This document shows positions 53,159-64,000 of a DNA stretch of 64,000 bases, one piece after another. A program made the translations under genes and the position numbers. The notes below the pieces were generated by a model, which saw only the letters and a program-made list of their open reading frames with translations, did no database searches and was not told where the DNA came from. The stretch is from Vibrio europaeus (GTDB taxonomy: Bacteria; Pseudomonadota; Gammaproteobacteria; Enterobacterales; Vibrionaceae). The stretch's first letter is position 1. Every line of letters begins with the position of its first letter. The DNA is taken from contig NZ_LUAX01000001.1 of the NCBI RefSeq assembly GCF_001695575.1, positions 1,612,001 to 1,676,000 on the forward strand. Direction: 5' to 3'.

Positions 53159-53177
53159 ATCAGTCTTTTACAAATAT

Positions 53178-53459
53178 CTAACCGAGATTCACTCGCTCAC
53201 GTAACTCTTTACCAGGCTTGAAGTGAGGAACGAATTTTCCTTCTAACTCCACTCGGTCGCCTGTTTTAGGGTTACGGCCAACACGAGGCTCGCGGAAGTG
53301 TAAAGAGAAGCTACCAAAGCCACGAATCTCGATTCTGTCACCACTTTCTAGTGTCGACGCCATATGCTCTAAGATATCTTTTACAGCATCTTCTATCTCT
53401 TTCGCTGAAAGGTGCGTTTGCTCTGCGCACAGTCTTTCAATCAATTCAGACTTAGTCAT
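53178..53459 (-). CDS. ihfB: Integration host factor beta subunit
   Basis: IhfB pairs with IhfA to bend DNA at specific sites in recombination, replication and transcription. The ATG at 53457-53459, six bases after GAGG, gives 93 residues beginning [10 protein letters not shown] (94 in Escherichia coli). The DNA-arm region [20 protein letters not shown] includes the intercalating Pro. A nine-codon longer frame has no family support. Confidence 0.96.
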   Translation of the reverse strand: MTKSELIERLCAEQTHLSAKEIEDAVKDILEHMASTLESGDRIEIRGFGSFSLHFREPRVGRNPKTGDRVELEGKFVPHFKPGKELRERVNLG

Positions 53460-53625
53460 AGTTGCCCTCGTAGAGTAATTTATCACTTATTATAGTAAGT
53501 AATACCAGTTCCAACAAACACTTGCTTTCAATTTTAGACAATAATTGAGCAATATGTGTAATGAAAAATTGCTTTTTTTAGAACACTTTGAAGAGATTGG
53601 TATTACTACTAGTGATCTATCGAAC

Positions 53626-53651
53626 ATAAAAAAGGAGCCTTTCGGCTCCTT
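53626..53651 (-). terminator. Terminator of rpsA
   Basis: AAGGAGCC (53632-53639) and GGCTCCTT (53644-53651) form a perfect stem around TTTC, followed on the minus strand by seven T. It lies 20 bases after the rpsA stop. Confidence 0.92.
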
Positions 53652-53670
53652 TTTCTTAAAAGCGATTTAA

Positions 53671-55341
53671 TTATTCGCCTTTAGCTGCTTTGAAAGCGTC
53701 AGCCATAGCGTTACCGAATGAAGCTTCGTCAGCTTTGTTCAGTGATGCCATTGCTTCTTGCTCTTCAGCTTCGTCTTTAGCTTTGATAGATAGGTTGATA
53801 ACGCGGTTCTTACGGTCTACACCTGTGAACTTAGCTTCAACACTGTCACCAGCGCTTAGGATTAGAGAAGCGTCTTCTACGCGGTCACGAGAAACTTCAG
53901 AAGCGCGGATGTAACCTTCTACGCCTTCTTCAAGCTCGATAGTTGCACCTTTAGCGTCAACAGCAACAACAGTACCGTTAACTAGAGTGCCTTTCTTCTT
54001 CTCAGCAACGTAAGCATTGAATGGGTCATTTTCCATTTGCTTAACGCCTAGAGAGATACGCTCACGCTCAGCGTCTACTGCTAGTACTACTGCAGAGATT
54101 TCGTCGCCTTTCTTGTACTCACGTACCGCTTCTTCACCAGCAACATTCCAAGAAATGTCAGATAGGTGAACTAGACCGTCGATGCCGCCTTCTAGACCGA
54201 TGAAGATACCGAAGTCAGTAATAGACTTGATCTTACCAGTAACTTTGTCGCCTTTAGCTTGCGCTTCAGCGAAAGATTGCCATGGGTTAGCTTTACACTG
54301 TTTTAGGCCTAGAGAGATACGACGACGCTCTTCGTCGATTTCAAGAACCATAACCTCAACTTCATCGCCAACATTAACAACTTTAGATGGGTGGATGTTC
54401 TTGTTAGTCCAATCCATTTCAGAAACGTGTACTAGACCTTCAACGCCTTCTTCGATTTCAACGAAACAGCCGTAGTCAGTTAGGTTAGTAACGCGACCAG
54501 ATAGTTTGTGACCTTCTGGGTAACGCTTAGCGATTGCTACCCATGGATCTTCGCCTAGCTGCTTAAGACCTAGTGATACGCGAGTACGCTCACGGTCGAA
54601 CTTAAGAACTTTAACTTGGATCTCGTCACCAACGTTAACGATCTCAGAAGGGTGCTTAACGCGCTTCCAAGCCATGTCAGTGATGTGTAGTAGGCCGTCA
54701 ACGCCACCTAGGTCTACGAATGCACCGTAGTCAGTAAGGTTCTTAACGATACCTTTAACTTCTGCGCCTTCTTGTAGAGTTTCTAGAAGCTCATCACGCT
54801 CAACGCTGTTCTCAGACTCGATTACTGCACGACGAGAAACAACTACGTTGTTACGCTTCTGGTCAAGTTTGATAACTTTGAACTCTAGCTCTTTGTTTTC
54901 TAGGTGAGCAGTGTCGCGGATAGGGCGCACGTCTACTAGTGAACCTGGAAGGAAGGCACGGATACCGTTTAGTTCAACAGTGAAACCGCCTTTAACTTTA
55001 CCGTTGATGATACCAACAACAGTTTCAGCTTCTTCGTAAGCCTTCTCAAGTACAATCCAAGCTTCGTGACGCTTCGCTTTCTCACGAGAAAGTTGAGTTT
55101 CACCGAAACCATCTTCTACAGCGTCTAGAGCTACGTCTACTTCAGCACCAACTTCTACTTCAAGTTCGCCAGCAGCGTTCTTGAACTGTTCAGCAGGGAT
55201 AGCAGACTCAGACTTAAGACCAGCGTCAACAAGAACGAAACCGTTCTCGATAGCTACTACAGTACCTTTAACGATACTGCCTTGTTGGAATTCTGTTTCG
55301 TTTAGAAACTCTTCAAAGAGTTGAGCAAAAGATTCAGTCAT
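53671..55341 (-). CDS. rpsA: 30S ribosomal protein S1
   Basis: S1 binds mRNA and helps load it onto the 30S subunit. The 556-residue protein has six S1 repeats of about 70-85 residues (for example [64 protein letters not shown]). Repeats 3-6 are most alike and hold the main RNA-binding face. Length equals the Escherichia coli protein. cmk lies upstream on the same strand, the usual cmk-rpsA-ihfB order. Confidence 0.98.
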   Translation of the reverse strand: MTESFAQLFEEFLNETEFQQGSIVKGTVVAIENGFVLVDAGLKSESAIPAEQFKNAAGELEVEVGAEVDVALDAVEDGFGETQLSREKAKRHEAWIVLEKAYEEAETVVGIINGKVKGGFTVELNGIRAFLPGSLVDVRPIRDTAHLENKELEFKVIKLDQKRNNVVVSRRAVIESENSVERDELLETLQEGAEVKGIVKNLTDYGAFVDLGGVDGLLHITDMAWKRVKHPSEIVNVGDEIQVKVLKFDRERTRVSLGLKQLGEDPWVAIAKRYPEGHKLSGRVTNLTDYGCFVEIEEGVEGLVHVSEMDWTNKNIHPSKVVNVGDEVEVMVLEIDEERRRISLGLKQCKANPWQSFAEAQAKGDKVTGKIKSITDFGIFIGLEGGIDGLVHLSDISWNVAGEEAVREYKKGDEISAVVLAVDAERERISLGVKQMENDPFNAYVAEKKKGTLVNGTVVAVDAKGATIELEEGVEGYIRASEVSRDRVEDASLILSAGDSVEAKFTGVDRKNRVINLSIKAKDEAEEQEAMASLNKADEASFGNAMADAFKAAKGE

Positions 55342-55444
55342 TTATTTAATCTTCAATAAATTAAACGTCCACGGGTATCCTACCGCGTGGGGTTATTAAA
55401 TTCGCCAGTCATCATCCTTGCGACCAACGCTCTTACCTAGTCGC

Positions 55445-56125
55445 CTAAGCAACTAGCTTCGATTCGATATATTGTAGTGCTTTTTCTACCACTTCGTCGA
55501 TACTCATCGTAGTAGAATCTAGCAAAAGCGCATCCTCTGCAGGGCGTAATGGTGCCACTGGGCGGTTACGATCTCGGTCGTCACGCTCTTGGATCTCGCG
55601 CAAAAGGTCGTCAAATCTAACATCTAACCCTTTGCCTTGCAACTGTTTAAGGCGGCGCTGAGCACGCTCTTCTGCGCTAGCGTCTAAGAAAATTTTCGCT
55701 TCAGCCTCAGGGAAAACAACCGTGCCCATGTCACGACCATCAGCAATCAAGCCCTGCCCTTCGGCAAATGCTCTTTGGCGGCGCAACAAAGCCTCACGCA
55801 CTCGCGGTAGTGCTGCAACTTTTGACGCAGCCATACCCGTATCTTCTTTGCGTAACTCCCCGGAGACGTCTTCGCCTTCAAGGATCACTTTAACTAGGTC
55901 ACCTTCAGCAACAAATTGAACATCAAGGTGAGTTGCGAGCGGAACAAGTGCATCTTCAGACTCTAAGTCCACGCCATGGTGGATTGCAGCAAGTGCAAGT
56001 ACGCGATAGATCGCGCCAGAGTCTAATAAGTGGAAGCCTAGCTTGTTCGCTATAAGCATACAAAGAGTGCCTTTACCCGCACCACTTGGTCCATCAACGG
56101 TCACAACCGGTGTATGAGACGACAT
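55445..56125 (-). CDS. cmk: Cytidylate kinase
   Basis: Cmk phosphorylates CMP and dCMP. The 226-residue protein has the P-loop [10 protein letters not shown] (residues 12-21), the NMP-binding insert near residues 40-100 and [25 protein letters not shown] lies six bases before the ATG. It heads the cmk-rpsA-ihfB block. Confidence 0.97.
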   Translation of the reverse strand: MSSHTPVVTVDGPSGAGKGTLCMLIANKLGFHLLDSGAIYRVLALAAIHHGVDLESEDALVPLATHLDVQFVAEGDLVKVILEGEDVSGELRKEDTGMAASKVAALPRVREALLRRQRAFAEGQGLIADGRDMGTVVFPEAEAKIFLDASAEERAQRRLKQLQGKGLDVRFDDLLREIQERDDRDRNRPVAPLRPAEDALLLDSTTMSIDEVVEKALQYIESKLVA

Positions 56126-56235
56126 GTTTTACTCCGTGTTGGTTGCAGATCAACGCTCAAAACGTAGACCTTAATTCGGCGACAAATTATAGAGGGAAAC
56201 GCTATTAGGTTCTAGGCGGGAATGACAGTAATTGG

Positions 56236-56258
56236 AAAAAAGAGCGCTGATGCGCTCT
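56236..56258 (-). terminator. Terminator of the ComEA-like gene
   Basis: AGAGCGC (56241-56247) pairs with GCGCTCT (56252-56258) around TGAT, followed on the minus strand by TTTTT. It lies 20 bases after the stop. Confidence 0.9.
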
Positions 56259-56277
56259 ATCGTAACTAAATAGTAAA

Positions 56278-56571
56278 TTACAGTTGGATCCGAGATTGAT
56301 TTTTGGCAACAATTGCAGCGCCAATTCCTTTCACTTCGGTCAAAGACTCCGCACTGGCAAACTTACCATGTTGCTTTCGATGCTCAACGATCGCTTGAGC
56401 TTTCTTTATGCCAATTCCATTGAGTAAATCTGCCAACTCCTGCGCACCGGCGGTGTTTATGTTCACCGTGATTTCAATCCCATCATACTTGGGATCAGAT
56501 TTAACATCGTTGGCAAAAGAGAAAGGCGCAGCACATATCAGTGCCGCGATGAGAAGGATCTGTTTCAGCAT
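56278..56571 (-). CDS. ComEA-family helix-hairpin-helix DNA-binding protein
   Basis: A signal peptide (MLKQILLIAALICAAPFSFA) precedes a short periplasmic protein with helix-hairpin-helix motifs (NINTAGAQELADLLNGIGIKKAQAIVEHRK and SLTEVKGIGAAIVAKNQ). This is the minimal ComEA form. In Vibrio cholerae, ComEA binds incoming DNA in the periplasm during natural transformation. At 97 residues it fits; competence regulators are not in the window. It follows ppiD on the same strand. Confidence 0.92.
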   Translation of the reverse strand: MLKQILLIAALICAAPFSFANDVKSDPKYDGIEITVNINTAGAQELADLLNGIGIKKAQAIVEHRKQHGKFASAESLTEVKGIGAAIVAKNQSRIQL

Positions 56572-56646
56572 ACTGGCTTCCTTGTTTATTGGGGGGATTT
56601 GCTCAGCATACGTTTAAACGCCAACCTGCCTATCGGAGACCGCCGA

Positions 56647-56678
56647 AAACAAAACGGACTGCAGAAGCAGTCCGTTTT
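56647..56678 (-). terminator. Terminator of ppiD
   Basis: A 12-bp perfect stem (56651-56662 with 56667-56678, loop AGAA) whose minus-strand 3' arm ends in T and is followed by GTTTTC. It lies 30 bases after the ppiD stop. Confidence 0.85.
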
Positions 56679-56707
56679 AAGATATGTATCAGTTACACAA
56701 ACTGTAC

Positions 56708-58567
56708 TTATTGAGTCACAACGTAGTACTCGATATCAATGGTCTTACGTAAGATATTGATTAGACCAGATAGGTCTTGTTGAGCATTAACTTGCGTCAA
56801 TTGAGAGCCGATTTGCTGGTTGTATTGAGGATCAAAATCCGACGCAACTTTTGTCAGTTCAACCACAACGATATCACCATTCAAATCTTTCGCTTGAGCA
56901 AAGCCGACTGTACCTTCTGCTGGTTTCGTCATCGAGAACACAACATCAGCAAGTGGTGAGCTGCGGTCAAGTGTTTCTACTTCACCAAAAACCAAACCAT
57001 TTTCACTCAGTAGCTCTTGGTTACCTTGCTTTAATTCTTCAACCAGATTTTGCGCTAGTTCAATAGCCGTCTGCTCACCCTTAACATTCGCAAGCGCTTT
57101 AACCACATCACTACGAACATCTTCTAGAGGAAGTACTGTTTCATCGCGGCTGTCTTCAACACGAACCACTACGATATGTTCAGGAGCCACTTCAATCGCT
57201 TCTGAGTTTAGGCCGTCTTCTTTCACTTCAGGGCTAACAATCGCTTGCAGTACTGCAGGCGTTTTCAGCAGCTCAGGAGCATCACGCTCTGAAATAAAGT
57301 CAGTAGTTTGAATCTTCGCGCTGATAGCTTTAGCCGCATCATCCAGCGAATCTGGGTATTCAAAAGCCACTTTCTCTAGCTCGCTCTGCAGCTCGTAGTA
57401 CTGATCGATCGCTTGCTGATCTTTAAGCTCTTGCTTAATTTCCGCAGCAACTTCTTGATAAGGCTTAGCTACAGAATCTTTTAGCTCATCAAGCTTGATG
57501 ATGTGGTAACCAAACTCAGACTTAACTAAACCTGTTGTCTCGCCCACTTTAGTCAGAGCAAACGCCGCATCTTCAAACGTTGGGTCCATCACATCACGTT
57601 CAATCCAACCTAAAGAACCACCTTCAGAGGCACTTCCAAAGTCATCCGATTTCTCTTCCGCTAGCGTAGCGAAGTCAGCACCTGCATTAAGCTCATCAAG
57701 AATTGCTTGAGCTTTCGCTTCGTCATTACCTTCAACTAGGATATGGCTTACACGACGTTGCTCTTCCGAAGAGTACTTATCTAGGTGCGCTTGGTAGTAT
57801 TGCTTAGCTTGCTCATCTGAGATTTTAATCGAATCTTTAAGCTGCTGGGCTGACAACTCAATGTAGGCTACTTTCACTTGTTCTGGGCGCGTATAACGCT
57901 CAGGGTTTTGTTTGTAGTAGTCATTAATTTCTTCTTCAGACAACTCTGCTTTCGCTGCAAAATCTGTGAGAGATAGCGTCACTTTTTTGATGTCACGAGT
58001 TTGAGTCAGAAGCTTGCTTTGCGCTTCAACTTCACCCGGTAAAGAAAAGTCACTGCCTTGAATAGCTGTCAGTAGCTGATTACGAACTAGGTCACGACGT
58101 AGGTACTCAGCAAAACTCTCTGCCGAAAAGCCAGCACGACGAAGAGCGGTTTGATAGATGTCTTGGTCGAACTTACCGTCAACTTGGAACTGAGGCATTT
58201 CTAGAATCAGCGTACGTACTTGCGTATCACTTACACGTAGACCTAAAGATTCTGCGTGTTGTTCTAGAAGTAAGTCATTCACCATGCGGTCAAGAACAGA
58301 TTTACGGAAAGATTCTACATAGCTTGGATCAGCCAGTAGGTTTGAGAAGTAATCGCCCAATTGCGCTTGCATACGATTACGTTCGTTTTGGTAAGCTTGC
58401 TCAAACTCACCACGACCAATTTCCACATTGCCTACTTTCGCTGCTGAGTTGTTTGAACCGCCCACAATGTAGCTGCCCACACCTGCAAATACGAAAGATA
58501 GGATGATAAGTCCTAGGATAATTTTAACCGCGATGCTGTTAACGCCTTCGCGTAATCGGTCCATCAT
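56708..58567 (-). CDS. ppiD: Periplasmic folding chaperone PpiD
   Basis: PpiD is an inner-membrane-anchored periplasmic chaperone near the Sec translocon. The 619-residue protein begins MMDRLREGVNS, with a membrane segment at about 14-34, a SurA-like N-terminal chaperone part, one parvulin domain (about 265-355, starting RRVSHILVEG) and a long C-terminal region. Two ATGs in tandem occur, as in Escherichia coli. hupB and lon lie upstream in the conserved order. Confidence 0.95.
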   Translation of the reverse strand: MMDRLREGVNSIAVKIILGLIILSFVFAGVGSYIVGGSNNSAAKVGNVEIGRGEFEQAYQNERNRMQAQLGDYFSNLLADPSYVESFRKSVLDRMVNDLLLEQHAESLGLRVSDTQVRTLILEMPQFQVDGKFDQDIYQTALRRAGFSAESFAEYLRRDLVRNQLLTAIQGSDFSLPGEVEAQSKLLTQTRDIKKVTLSLTDFAAKAELSEEEINDYYKQNPERYTRPEQVKVAYIELSAQQLKDSIKISDEQAKQYYQAHLDKYSSEEQRRVSHILVEGNDEAKAQAILDELNAGADFATLAEEKSDDFGSASEGGSLGWIERDVMDPTFEDAAFALTKVGETTGLVKSEFGYHIIKLDELKDSVAKPYQEVAAEIKQELKDQQAIDQYYELQSELEKVAFEYPDSLDDAAKAISAKIQTTDFISERDAPELLKTPAVLQAIVSPEVKEDGLNSEAIEVAPEHIVVVRVEDSRDETVLPLEDVRSDVVKALANVKGEQTAIELAQNLVEELKQGNQELLSENGLVFGEVETLDRSSPLADVVFSMTKPAEGTVGFAQAKDLNGDIVVVELTKVASDFDPQYNQQIGSQLTQVNAQQDLSGLINILRKTIDIEYYVVTQ

Positions 58568-58710
58568 ACTTAAACTACTCTCCGCTTATGCACCGTACTT
58601 AAGCCCTACAGCTGTGCACGATACACTTCATTAAAATAAAAATTGAATAGCGCGATAATACCAGAAAAAGAAATGCGCATCAGTATGATGCGCATAATTT
58701 AAAAAGGTTC

Positions 58711-58734
58711 GAAAAAACCCGCCTAACTGGCGAT
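58711..58734 (-). terminator. Weak terminator of hupB
   Basis: CGCC (58720-58723) pairs with GGCG (58729-58732) around TAACT and is followed on the minus strand by six T. The short stem makes it a weak call. Confidence 0.45.
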
Positions 58735-58741
58735 TTTTTGA

Positions 58742-59014
58742 TTAGTTACAAGAGTCTTTCAGAGCTTTACCAGCTTTGAACGCAGGAACTTTAGCTTCTG
58801 CGATTTGGATCTCTTGACCAGTCTTAGGGTTACGACCTGTGCGCGCTGCACGAGTACGTACGCTGAATGTACCGAAGCCAACTAGAGCAACTTGGTCACC
58901 AGACTGTAGAGTGTCACCTACTGCTTCGATGAATGCGTCTAGAGCACGACCAGCAGACGCTTTTGATAGATCTGCATTTTCTGCGATTTTTTCTACTAAT
59001 TGTGTTTTATTCAC
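58742..59014 (-). CDS. hupB: DNA-binding protein HU-beta
   Basis: HU-beta is a small nucleoid protein that bends and wraps DNA with little sequence preference. The start is GTG at 59012-59014, seven bases after GGGG, giving 90 residues, the standard length, beginning [19 protein letters not shown]. The DNA arm [20 protein letters not shown] is present. An upstream ATG at 59035 would add seven residues not found in the family. lon-hupB-ppiD is the conserved order. Confidence 0.96.
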   Translation of the reverse strand: MNKTQLVEKIAENADLSKASAGRALDAFIEAVGDTLQSGDQVALVGFGTFSVRTRAARTGRNPKTGQEIQIAEAKVPAFKAGKALKDSCN

Positions 59015-59139
59015 TGTGATTCCCCTTTGTGCCACCTGATTTTATTTTTGTCGGTAGCTTTACGTTCCATTTCATTTCAATTTAGCGACAAACCCTTATA
59101 TTACAAGGCTTGAAGCTATAGTCGCTAAAGTTAGCGCCC

Positions 59140-59178
59140 AAAAAAAACGCTGACAAGCCTTTTTATGCTTATCAGCGT
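59140..59178 (-). terminator. Terminator of lon
   Basis: ACGCTGACAAGC (59148-59159) pairs with GCTTATCAGCGT (59167-59178) with one non-canonical pair around TTTTTAT, followed on the minus strand by eight T. It lies 30 bases after the lon stop. Confidence 0.9.
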
Positions 59179-59207
59179 AATCTTTTACTTATTTTTGCTG
59201 CACATCA

Positions 59208-61559
59208 CTATTTTACGGCTGCAAACTCGACACCTGACGGCTCTTTTTCTAATGCAACTTTCAATACTTCATCGATCCATTGCACCGGAATAACCTTCAG
59301 ATCTGCAATAACATTATCCGGAATCTCTTCTAGATCACGTTCATTGTCTTTCGGAATAAGTACCGTTTTGATGCCACCACGGTGTGCTGCGAGCAGTTTT
59401 TCTTTCAAGCCACCGATCGGAAGAACTTCACCACGCAGGGTAATTTCACCCGTCATCGCTACTTCGGCTTTTACAGGGTTACCCGTTAAGCTCGAAACAA
59501 GGGCAGTACACATCGCAATACCTGCACTTGGGCCATCTTTTGGCGTTGCCCCCTCAGGCACGTGGACGTGAATGTCGCGTTTTTCATAGAAGTCCGAGTT
59601 AATGCCCAGTTTCTCAGCGCGCGAACGCACCACTGTCATTGCGGCTTGAATAGACTCTTGCATCACATCGCCTAGAGAACCGGTTTGCGTTAGCTTACCT
59701 TTACCCGGCATTGCCTCGGTTTCAATCGTCAGCAGATCACCACCCACTTCAGTCCAAGCAAGACCCGTGACTTGGCCAATGCGGTTGCTGTCGTCAGCTT
59801 TACCGAAATCAAAACGCTGTACACCCAAGTATTCTTTCAGGTTGTCCATCGTCACTGTCACGCTCTTAAGATCTTTATCCAGCAGGATGTTTTTCACTGC
59901 TTTACGACAGATCTTAGAAATCTCACGCTCTAGGCTACGTACACCTGCTTCTCGCGTGTAGTAACGGATAATGCCGATAATTGCTGAGTCTTCGATCTCT
60001 ATCTCGCCAACTTTAAGACCGTTGCGCTTAATTTGCTTCTCAACTAAGTGACGCTTAGCGATATTTAGTTTTTCATCTTCTGTATAGCCAGATAGACGAA
60101 TCACTTCCATACGGTCTAGTAGTGGGCCTGGGATGTTCATTGAGTTCGAGGTTGCGACAAACATAACGTCAGACAGATCGTAATCCACTTCTAGATAGTG
60201 ATCGTTAAACGCATTGTTCTGCTCTGGATCGAGAACTTCTAGTAATGCAGACGATGGGTCGCCACGCATGTCTGAAGACATCTTATCGATTTCATCCAGT
60301 AGGAATAACGGGTTTTTCACACCGACTTTCGACATTTTCTGGATAAGCTTACCTGGCATTGAACCAATGTAAGTACGGCGGTGACCACGGATTTCCGCTT
60401 CATCACGTACGCCACCCAATGCCATACGCGTGTATTGACGACCTGTCGCTGCCGCAATAGAGCGACCAAGAGAGGTTTTACCTACACCAGGAGGACCAAC
60501 AAGACATAGGATCGGACCTTTCAGCTTATTGATACGGTTTTGAACCGCTAAGTACTCAAGGATACGTTCTTTAACACGCTCTAGGCCGTAGTGATCTTCG
60601 TTTAGAACCTCTTCGGCTTTGGCTAGATTTTTCTTAACTTTAGAACGTTTAGCCCAAGGTACGCCAAGCATCCAGTCGATGTAACCACGTACAACCGTCG
60701 CTTCTGCCGACATAGGAGACATCATTTTCAGCTTTTGTAGCTCTTGTTCTGTCTTCTCACGCGCTTCTTGAGGCATTTTAGAATCGAGGATCTTCTGCTT
60801 CAGAGTTTCGAACTCATCGACACCATCTTCGCTTTCACCCAGCTCTTTCTGAATCGCCTTCATTTGCTCATTCAGATAGTACTCGCGCTGAGATTTTTCC
60901 ATCTGCTTTTTCACGCGAGTACGAATGCGCTTTTCAACTTGAAGCAAGTCAATTTCAGATTCCATCTGTCCCATTAGGAACTCAAGACGCTCTGTTACGT
61001 CTAGAATCTCAAGCACATTCTGCTTTTCTGCCAATTTAAGCGGCATATGCGCGGCAATGGTATCCGCGAGACGAGCAGCTTCATCAATTCCGTTTAGAGA
61101 AGTTAGAACTTCTGGCGGAATCTTCTTGTTTAGCTTAATGAAGCCTTCAAATTGGTTGATAGCGCTGCGCACGATAACTTCTTGCTCACGCTCATCTAAC
61201 TCAGAAGTGATTAGATACTCTGCATCAGCAAAGAAAAATTCGTTTTCAATAAAGTGGTTAATTTTCGCGCGCTGCTGACCTTCTACCAGCACTTTAACTG
61301 TGCCGTCAGGAAGTTTCAGTAGTTGCAGGATTGTCGCTACGGTACCAACTTCAAATAAGTCCGCTTGAGTTGGCTCATCAGTATCCGCTTCTTTTTGGGC
61401 TACCAACAATACTTGCTTGTTGTTGTCCATTGCTGCTTCTAGGCAAGCAATAGATTTTTCACGTCCAACAAACAATGGAATAACCATATGCGGGTAAACG
61501 ACTACATCTCGTAGAGGTAGTACGGGGATCTCGATACGTTCGGAACGTTCCAAGTTCAT
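59208..61559 (-). CDS. lon: ATP-dependent protease Lon
   Basis: Lon degrades misfolded and specific regulatory proteins. The 783-residue protein has the N-terminal LON substrate domain, a long helical region, the AAA+ module (Walker [14 protein letters not shown]; Walker [11 protein letters not shown]) and the C-terminal peptidase with the Ser in [10 protein letters not shown] and Lys in [13 protein letters not shown]. Length equals 784 in Escherichia coli within one residue. GAGA precedes the ATG. Confidence 0.98.
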   Translation of the reverse strand: MNLERSERIEIPVLPLRDVVVYPHMVIPLFVGREKSIACLEAAMDNNKQVLLVAQKEADTDEPTQADLFEVGTVATILQLLKLPDGTVKVLVEGQQRAKINHFIENEFFFADAEYLITSELDEREQEVIVRSAINQFEGFIKLNKKIPPEVLTSLNGIDEAARLADTIAAHMPLKLAEKQNVLEILDVTERLEFLMGQMESEIDLLQVEKRIRTRVKKQMEKSQREYYLNEQMKAIQKELGESEDGVDEFETLKQKILDSKMPQEAREKTEQELQKLKMMSPMSAEATVVRGYIDWMLGVPWAKRSKVKKNLAKAEEVLNEDHYGLERVKERILEYLAVQNRINKLKGPILCLVGPPGVGKTSLGRSIAAATGRQYTRMALGGVRDEAEIRGHRRTYIGSMPGKLIQKMSKVGVKNPLFLLDEIDKMSSDMRGDPSSALLEVLDPEQNNAFNDHYLEVDYDLSDVMFVATSNSMNIPGPLLDRMEVIRLSGYTEDEKLNIAKRHLVEKQIKRNGLKVGEIEIEDSAIIGIIRYYTREAGVRSLEREISKICRKAVKNILLDKDLKSVTVTMDNLKEYLGVQRFDFGKADDSNRIGQVTGLAWTEVGGDLLTIETEAMPGKGKLTQTGSLGDVMQESIQAAMTVVRSRAEKLGINSDFYEKRDIHVHVPEGATPKDGPSAGIAMCTALVSSLTGNPVKAEVAMTGEITLRGEVLPIGGLKEKLLAAHRGGIKTVLIPKDNERDLEEIPDNVIADLKVIPVQWIDEVLKVALEKEPSGVEFAAVK

Positions 61560-61629
61560 ATTATTCTCTCTTCCGCTTTGTCCTATGAGCAGTATATGGG
61601 GGCTAATTGGTTGGATTCAATGAAAGAAT

Positions 61630-61660
61630 AAAAAAAAGGGAGTAATTGATTACCCCCTTT
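61630..61660 (-). terminator. Terminator of clpX
   Basis: On the minus strand AAAGGGGGTAAT pairs with ATTACTCCCTTT with one mismatch around a two-base loop and is followed by a T run. It lies 30 bases after the clpX stop. Confidence 0.88.
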
Positions 61661-61688
61661 CTACGTACATTAATTTATGTGAATCAGA

Positions 61689-62972
61689 TTATGATTCTGC
61701 ACCTGCTGCTTGGTTGTCAGAGTTGCTGTAAATAAGCAGTGGATCAGATTCACCCTTAATTACTGACTCGTCGATGACAACCTTACTCACGTCATCCATT
61801 GATGGCAGTTCATACATTGTTTCAAGTAGAACGCCTTCAAGAATTGAACGTAGACCACGAGCACCTGTTTTACGCTCCATCGCTTTCTTAGCAATTGCGC
61901 GTAGTGCATCTTCACGGAACTCTAGCTCAGAATCTTCAAGCTCAAACAACGCTGCATACTGCTTAGTTAGCGCGTTCTTAGGCTCACATAAGATTTGAAT
62001 CAGTGCGTCTTCATCAAGTTCAGTTAGTGTCGTTGTAACTGGTAGACGACCAATGAACTCAGGAATCAGACCGTACTTAACAAGATCTTCTGGCTCAACT
62101 TGAGAGAACAATTCACCGATAGTGCGTGTTTCGTCTTTAGAGCGAATATCTGCGCCAAAGCCGATACCCGTGCCTGTCGCAACACGTTGTTCAATCACTT
62201 TATCTAGGCCAGCAAATGCACCACCACAAATAAATAGAATCTTAGAAGTATCTACTTGTAGGAACTCTTGCTGTGGATGCTTACGACCACCTTGTGGCGG
62301 TACTGAAGCAACCGTACCTTCAATCAATTTCAGCAACGCTTGCTGAACACCTTCACCTGACACATCACGTGTAATAGATGGGTTCTCAGCTTTACGAGAA
62401 ATCTTATCGATTTCATCGATGTATACGATGCCGCGCTCTGCTTTCGCTACGTCGTAGTCACATTTCTGAAGAAGCTTTTGAATGATGTTTTCAACGTCTT
62501 CACCCACGTAACCCGCTTCAGTTAGCGTTGTCGCATCAGCCATTGTAAATGGAACGTCTAGGAAACGAGCTAGCGTCTCTGCTAATAGTGTTTTACCACT
62601 ACCAGTAGGACCAATGAGTAGAATGTTACTCTTACCAAGCTCAACACCTTCACTGGTGGTGTCCCCATTACGTAAACGCTTATAGTGGTTATAAACGGCT
62701 ACTGCTAACACTTTCTTAGCGTAATCTTGGCCAATCACATAGTCGTCAAGGTGTTCACGAATCTCTCTTGGCACTGGTAGTGCTTCAGATTGTTTTTTCG
62801 GTAGAACATCTTTGATTTCTTCACGGATGATGTCGTTACATAGATCGACACATTCATCACAAATGTAGACTGACGGACCAGCGATTAACTTGCGAACTTC
62901 GTGCTGGCTCTTGCCGCAGAAAGAGCAGTAAAGAAGCTTACTACTACCGCTCTCTTTGCTTTTATCTGTCAT
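61689..62972 (-). CDS. clpX: ATP-dependent Clp protease ATP-binding subunit ClpX
   Basis: ClpX is a AAA+ unfoldase that feeds substrates to ClpP. The 427-residue protein has an N-terminal zinc domain ([11 protein letters not shown] and CDECVDLC), Walker [13 protein letters not shown], Walker [10 protein letters not shown] and a pore loop GYVGEDV. The ClpP-contact IGF loop reads GIGFGAD. GAGG precedes the ATG. It lies 89 bases downstream of clpP in the tig-clpP-clpX-lon order. Confidence 0.98.
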   Translation of the reverse strand: MTDKSKESGSSKLLYCSFCGKSQHEVRKLIAGPSVYICDECVDLCNDIIREEIKDVLPKKQSEALPVPREIREHLDDYVIGQDYAKKVLAVAVYNHYKRLRNGDTTSEGVELGKSNILLIGPTGSGKTLLAETLARFLDVPFTMADATTLTEAGYVGEDVENIIQKLLQKCDYDVAKAERGIVYIDEIDKISRKAENPSITRDVSGEGVQQALLKLIEGTVASVPPQGGRKHPQQEFLQVDTSKILFICGGAFAGLDKVIEQRVATGTGIGFGADIRSKDETRTIGELFSQVEPEDLVKYGLIPEFIGRLPVTTTLTELDEDALIQILCEPKNALTKQYAALFELEDSELEFREDALRAIAKKAMERKTGARGLRSILEGVLLETMYELPSMDDVSKVVIDESVIKGESDPLLIYSNSDNQAAGAES

Positions 62973-63061
62973 TCGCTAACCTCTTATTAGCTTTCACTGT
63001 CTTGCTTTGAGTTTATATCAATTTTGACCAAATTTCGCCTGCATCTTTTGGCGATATGGTA

Positions 63062-63688
63062 TTACTCTTTGTGATGAGTCAAAACTGAGTCAACCAAACC
63101 GTACTCTACCGCTTGATCTGACGACATAAAGTTGTCGCGATCAGTATCACGCTCGATCACTTCTAGAGGCTGACCCGTGTGCTCTGCAAGCAACTTGTTT
63201 AGCTTCTGCTTAATGGTCAGAATTTCTTGCGCATGGATCTGAATATCCGATGCTTGACCTTGGAAGCCACCTAGCGGTTGGTGAATCATCACACGAGAGT
63301 TTGGCAGTACATGACGCTTACCAGGAGCACCACCAGCAAGGAGGAATGCACCCATTGAGCAAGCTTGTCCCATACATACTGTGCTTACGTTTGGTTTGAT
63401 GTACTGCATTGTGTCATAAATAGACATACCTGCAGTCACGCTACCGCCCGGTGAGTTGATGTAGAGGAAGATATCTTTATCAGGATTTTCTGACTCTAGG
63501 AATAGCAGCTGAGCAACAACTAGGTTAGCCATTTGGTCTTCTACTTGGCCTGTCAGAAAGATGATACGTTCCTTAAGCAAACGAGAGTAAATATCGTAAG
63601 AACGCTCACCTCGGGAAGTCTGTTCAACCACCATTGGTACTAGCGCGTTTAGGATTGGCGACATTGCATTTTTTTCTTGGTAGCTCAT
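63062..63688 (-). CDS. clpP: ATP-dependent Clp protease proteolytic subunit ClpP
   Basis: ClpP forms the double-ring peptidase chamber used by ClpX and ClpA. The 208-residue protein has a short propeptide, the [32 protein letters not shown] core and the catalytic Ser in [10 protein letters not shown], His in MIHQPLGG and Asp in ERDTDRDNF. It is followed by clpX and preceded by tig. Confidence 0.98.
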   Translation of the reverse strand: MSYQEKNAMSPILNALVPMVVEQTSRGERSYDIYSRLLKERIIFLTGQVEDQMANLVVAQLLFLESENPDKDIFLYINSPGGSVTAGMSIYDTMQYIKPNVSTVCMGQACSMGAFLLAGGAPGKRHVLPNSRVMIHQPLGGFQGQASDIQIHAQEILTIKQKLNKLLAEHTGQPLEVIERDTDRDNFMSSDQAVEYGLVDSVLTHHKE

Positions 63689-63793
63689 ATTCTTATGTCC
63701 CTAAAATAAATGGCCCGGATGATACTTATCATACGGACCATTGTTAGCAGAATAGTTAACGCTAAGTCAACCTTGTAAGCACTTTATTGCTTA

Positions 63794-64000
63794 TTACGCT
63801 GCTGGCTGCTGGTTCATTAGCTCGTTGAAGCTAACTTCTGTTTCAGAAACCTGAGCTTTAGCGATGATTGCATCAATAGCTTGCTCTTCTAGAGCAACGT
63901 TACGCATGTTGTTCATCATCTGCTCGTTTTGCTCGTAGTAAGCAACAACTTCTGTTGGATCTTCGTATGCAGTAGCCATTTCTTCGATAAGTGCTTTCAC
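63794..64000 (-). CDS. tig: Trigger factor, C-terminal part (gene runs off the right edge)
   Basis: Trigger factor is the ribosome-bound chaperone and peptidyl-prolyl isomerase. The window holds the last 68 codons, an acidic helical C-terminus with [18 protein letters not shown] and [17 protein letters not shown], typical of the third domain. The catalytic FKBP-like domain lies outside. Position upstream of clpP is standard. Confidence 0.93.
   Translation of the reverse strand: MKALIEEMATAYEDPTEVVAYYEQNEQMMNNMRNVALEEQAIDAIIAKAQVSETEVSFNELMNQQPAA

Overview
The window is a chromosomal segment of a gammaproteobacterium, almost certainly a Vibrio. The basis is gene order and protein character. 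tmk-mltG-pabC-fabF-acpP-fabG-fabD-fabH-plsX-rpmF-yceD runs as one block. The segment yoaA-tsaB-slp-fadD-rnd is in enterobacterial order with Vibrio-type insertions. There is a secreted M28 aminopeptidase of the Vibrio proteolyticus type, and ppiD-hupB-lon-clpX-clpP-tig closes the window. I cannot name the species from sequence alone. No rRNA, tRNA, CRISPR array, prophage or complete insertion sequence is visible.

Layout. 1-8480 (minus strand) is the fatty-acid and phospholipid initiation operon, with intercistronic hairpins that probably set acpP output above that of its neighbours. 8629-13916 holds maf, rluC and rne; a repeat-rich spacer (9211-9448) lies between maf and rluC, and rne has a long structured 5' leader. 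14215-26715 carries a SulP transporter, rnd, fadD, an alpha/beta hydrolase, an Slp lipoprotein, tsaB, the helicase yoaA, purU and fadH. 26916-32464 is sppA and ansA, separated by an accessory cassette of a divergent LuxR-like regulator, a VOC protein and an MFS transporter. 32570-38467 has the aminopeptidase, serS, rarA, lolA and a YecA-like SEC-C protein. 38729-46398 holds an orphan type IV pilin whose 3' end abuts a MITE-like element, dusC, a membrane diguanylate cyclase, a three-gene ABC importer and a GSTCD-like methyltransferase. 46445-53459 is cysB, a membrane coiled-coil protein, miaE, an orphan RelA/SpoT-like protein, pyrF, lapB, lapA and ihfB. 53671-64000 is rpsA, cmk, a ComEA-like protein, ppiD, hupB, lon, clpX, clpP and the 3' end of tig.

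How the genes connect. Fatty-acid synthesis (fab/acpP/plsX) and degradation (fadD, fadH) occur in the same window. Near-identical palindromes of the TGGTC-N-GACCA type sit at the acpP and fadH promoters, which suggests shared FadR-type control. Protein quality control (ppiD, lon, clpXP, tig) and nucleoid proteins (hupB, ihfB) form the other functional clusters.

The observations I would look at first are the orphan RelA/SpoT-like protein (49401-50585), the LuxR-like/VOC/MFS cassette (28909-31193) with a promoter-operator-terminator unit downstream, the MITE-like element that supplies the last base of the pilin stop codon, and the mini-hairpin array at 9300-9446. Several annotated starts are GTG or TTG (mltG, fabF, plsX, rnd, fadD, rarA, hupB), chosen by Shine-Dalgarno position and family length.
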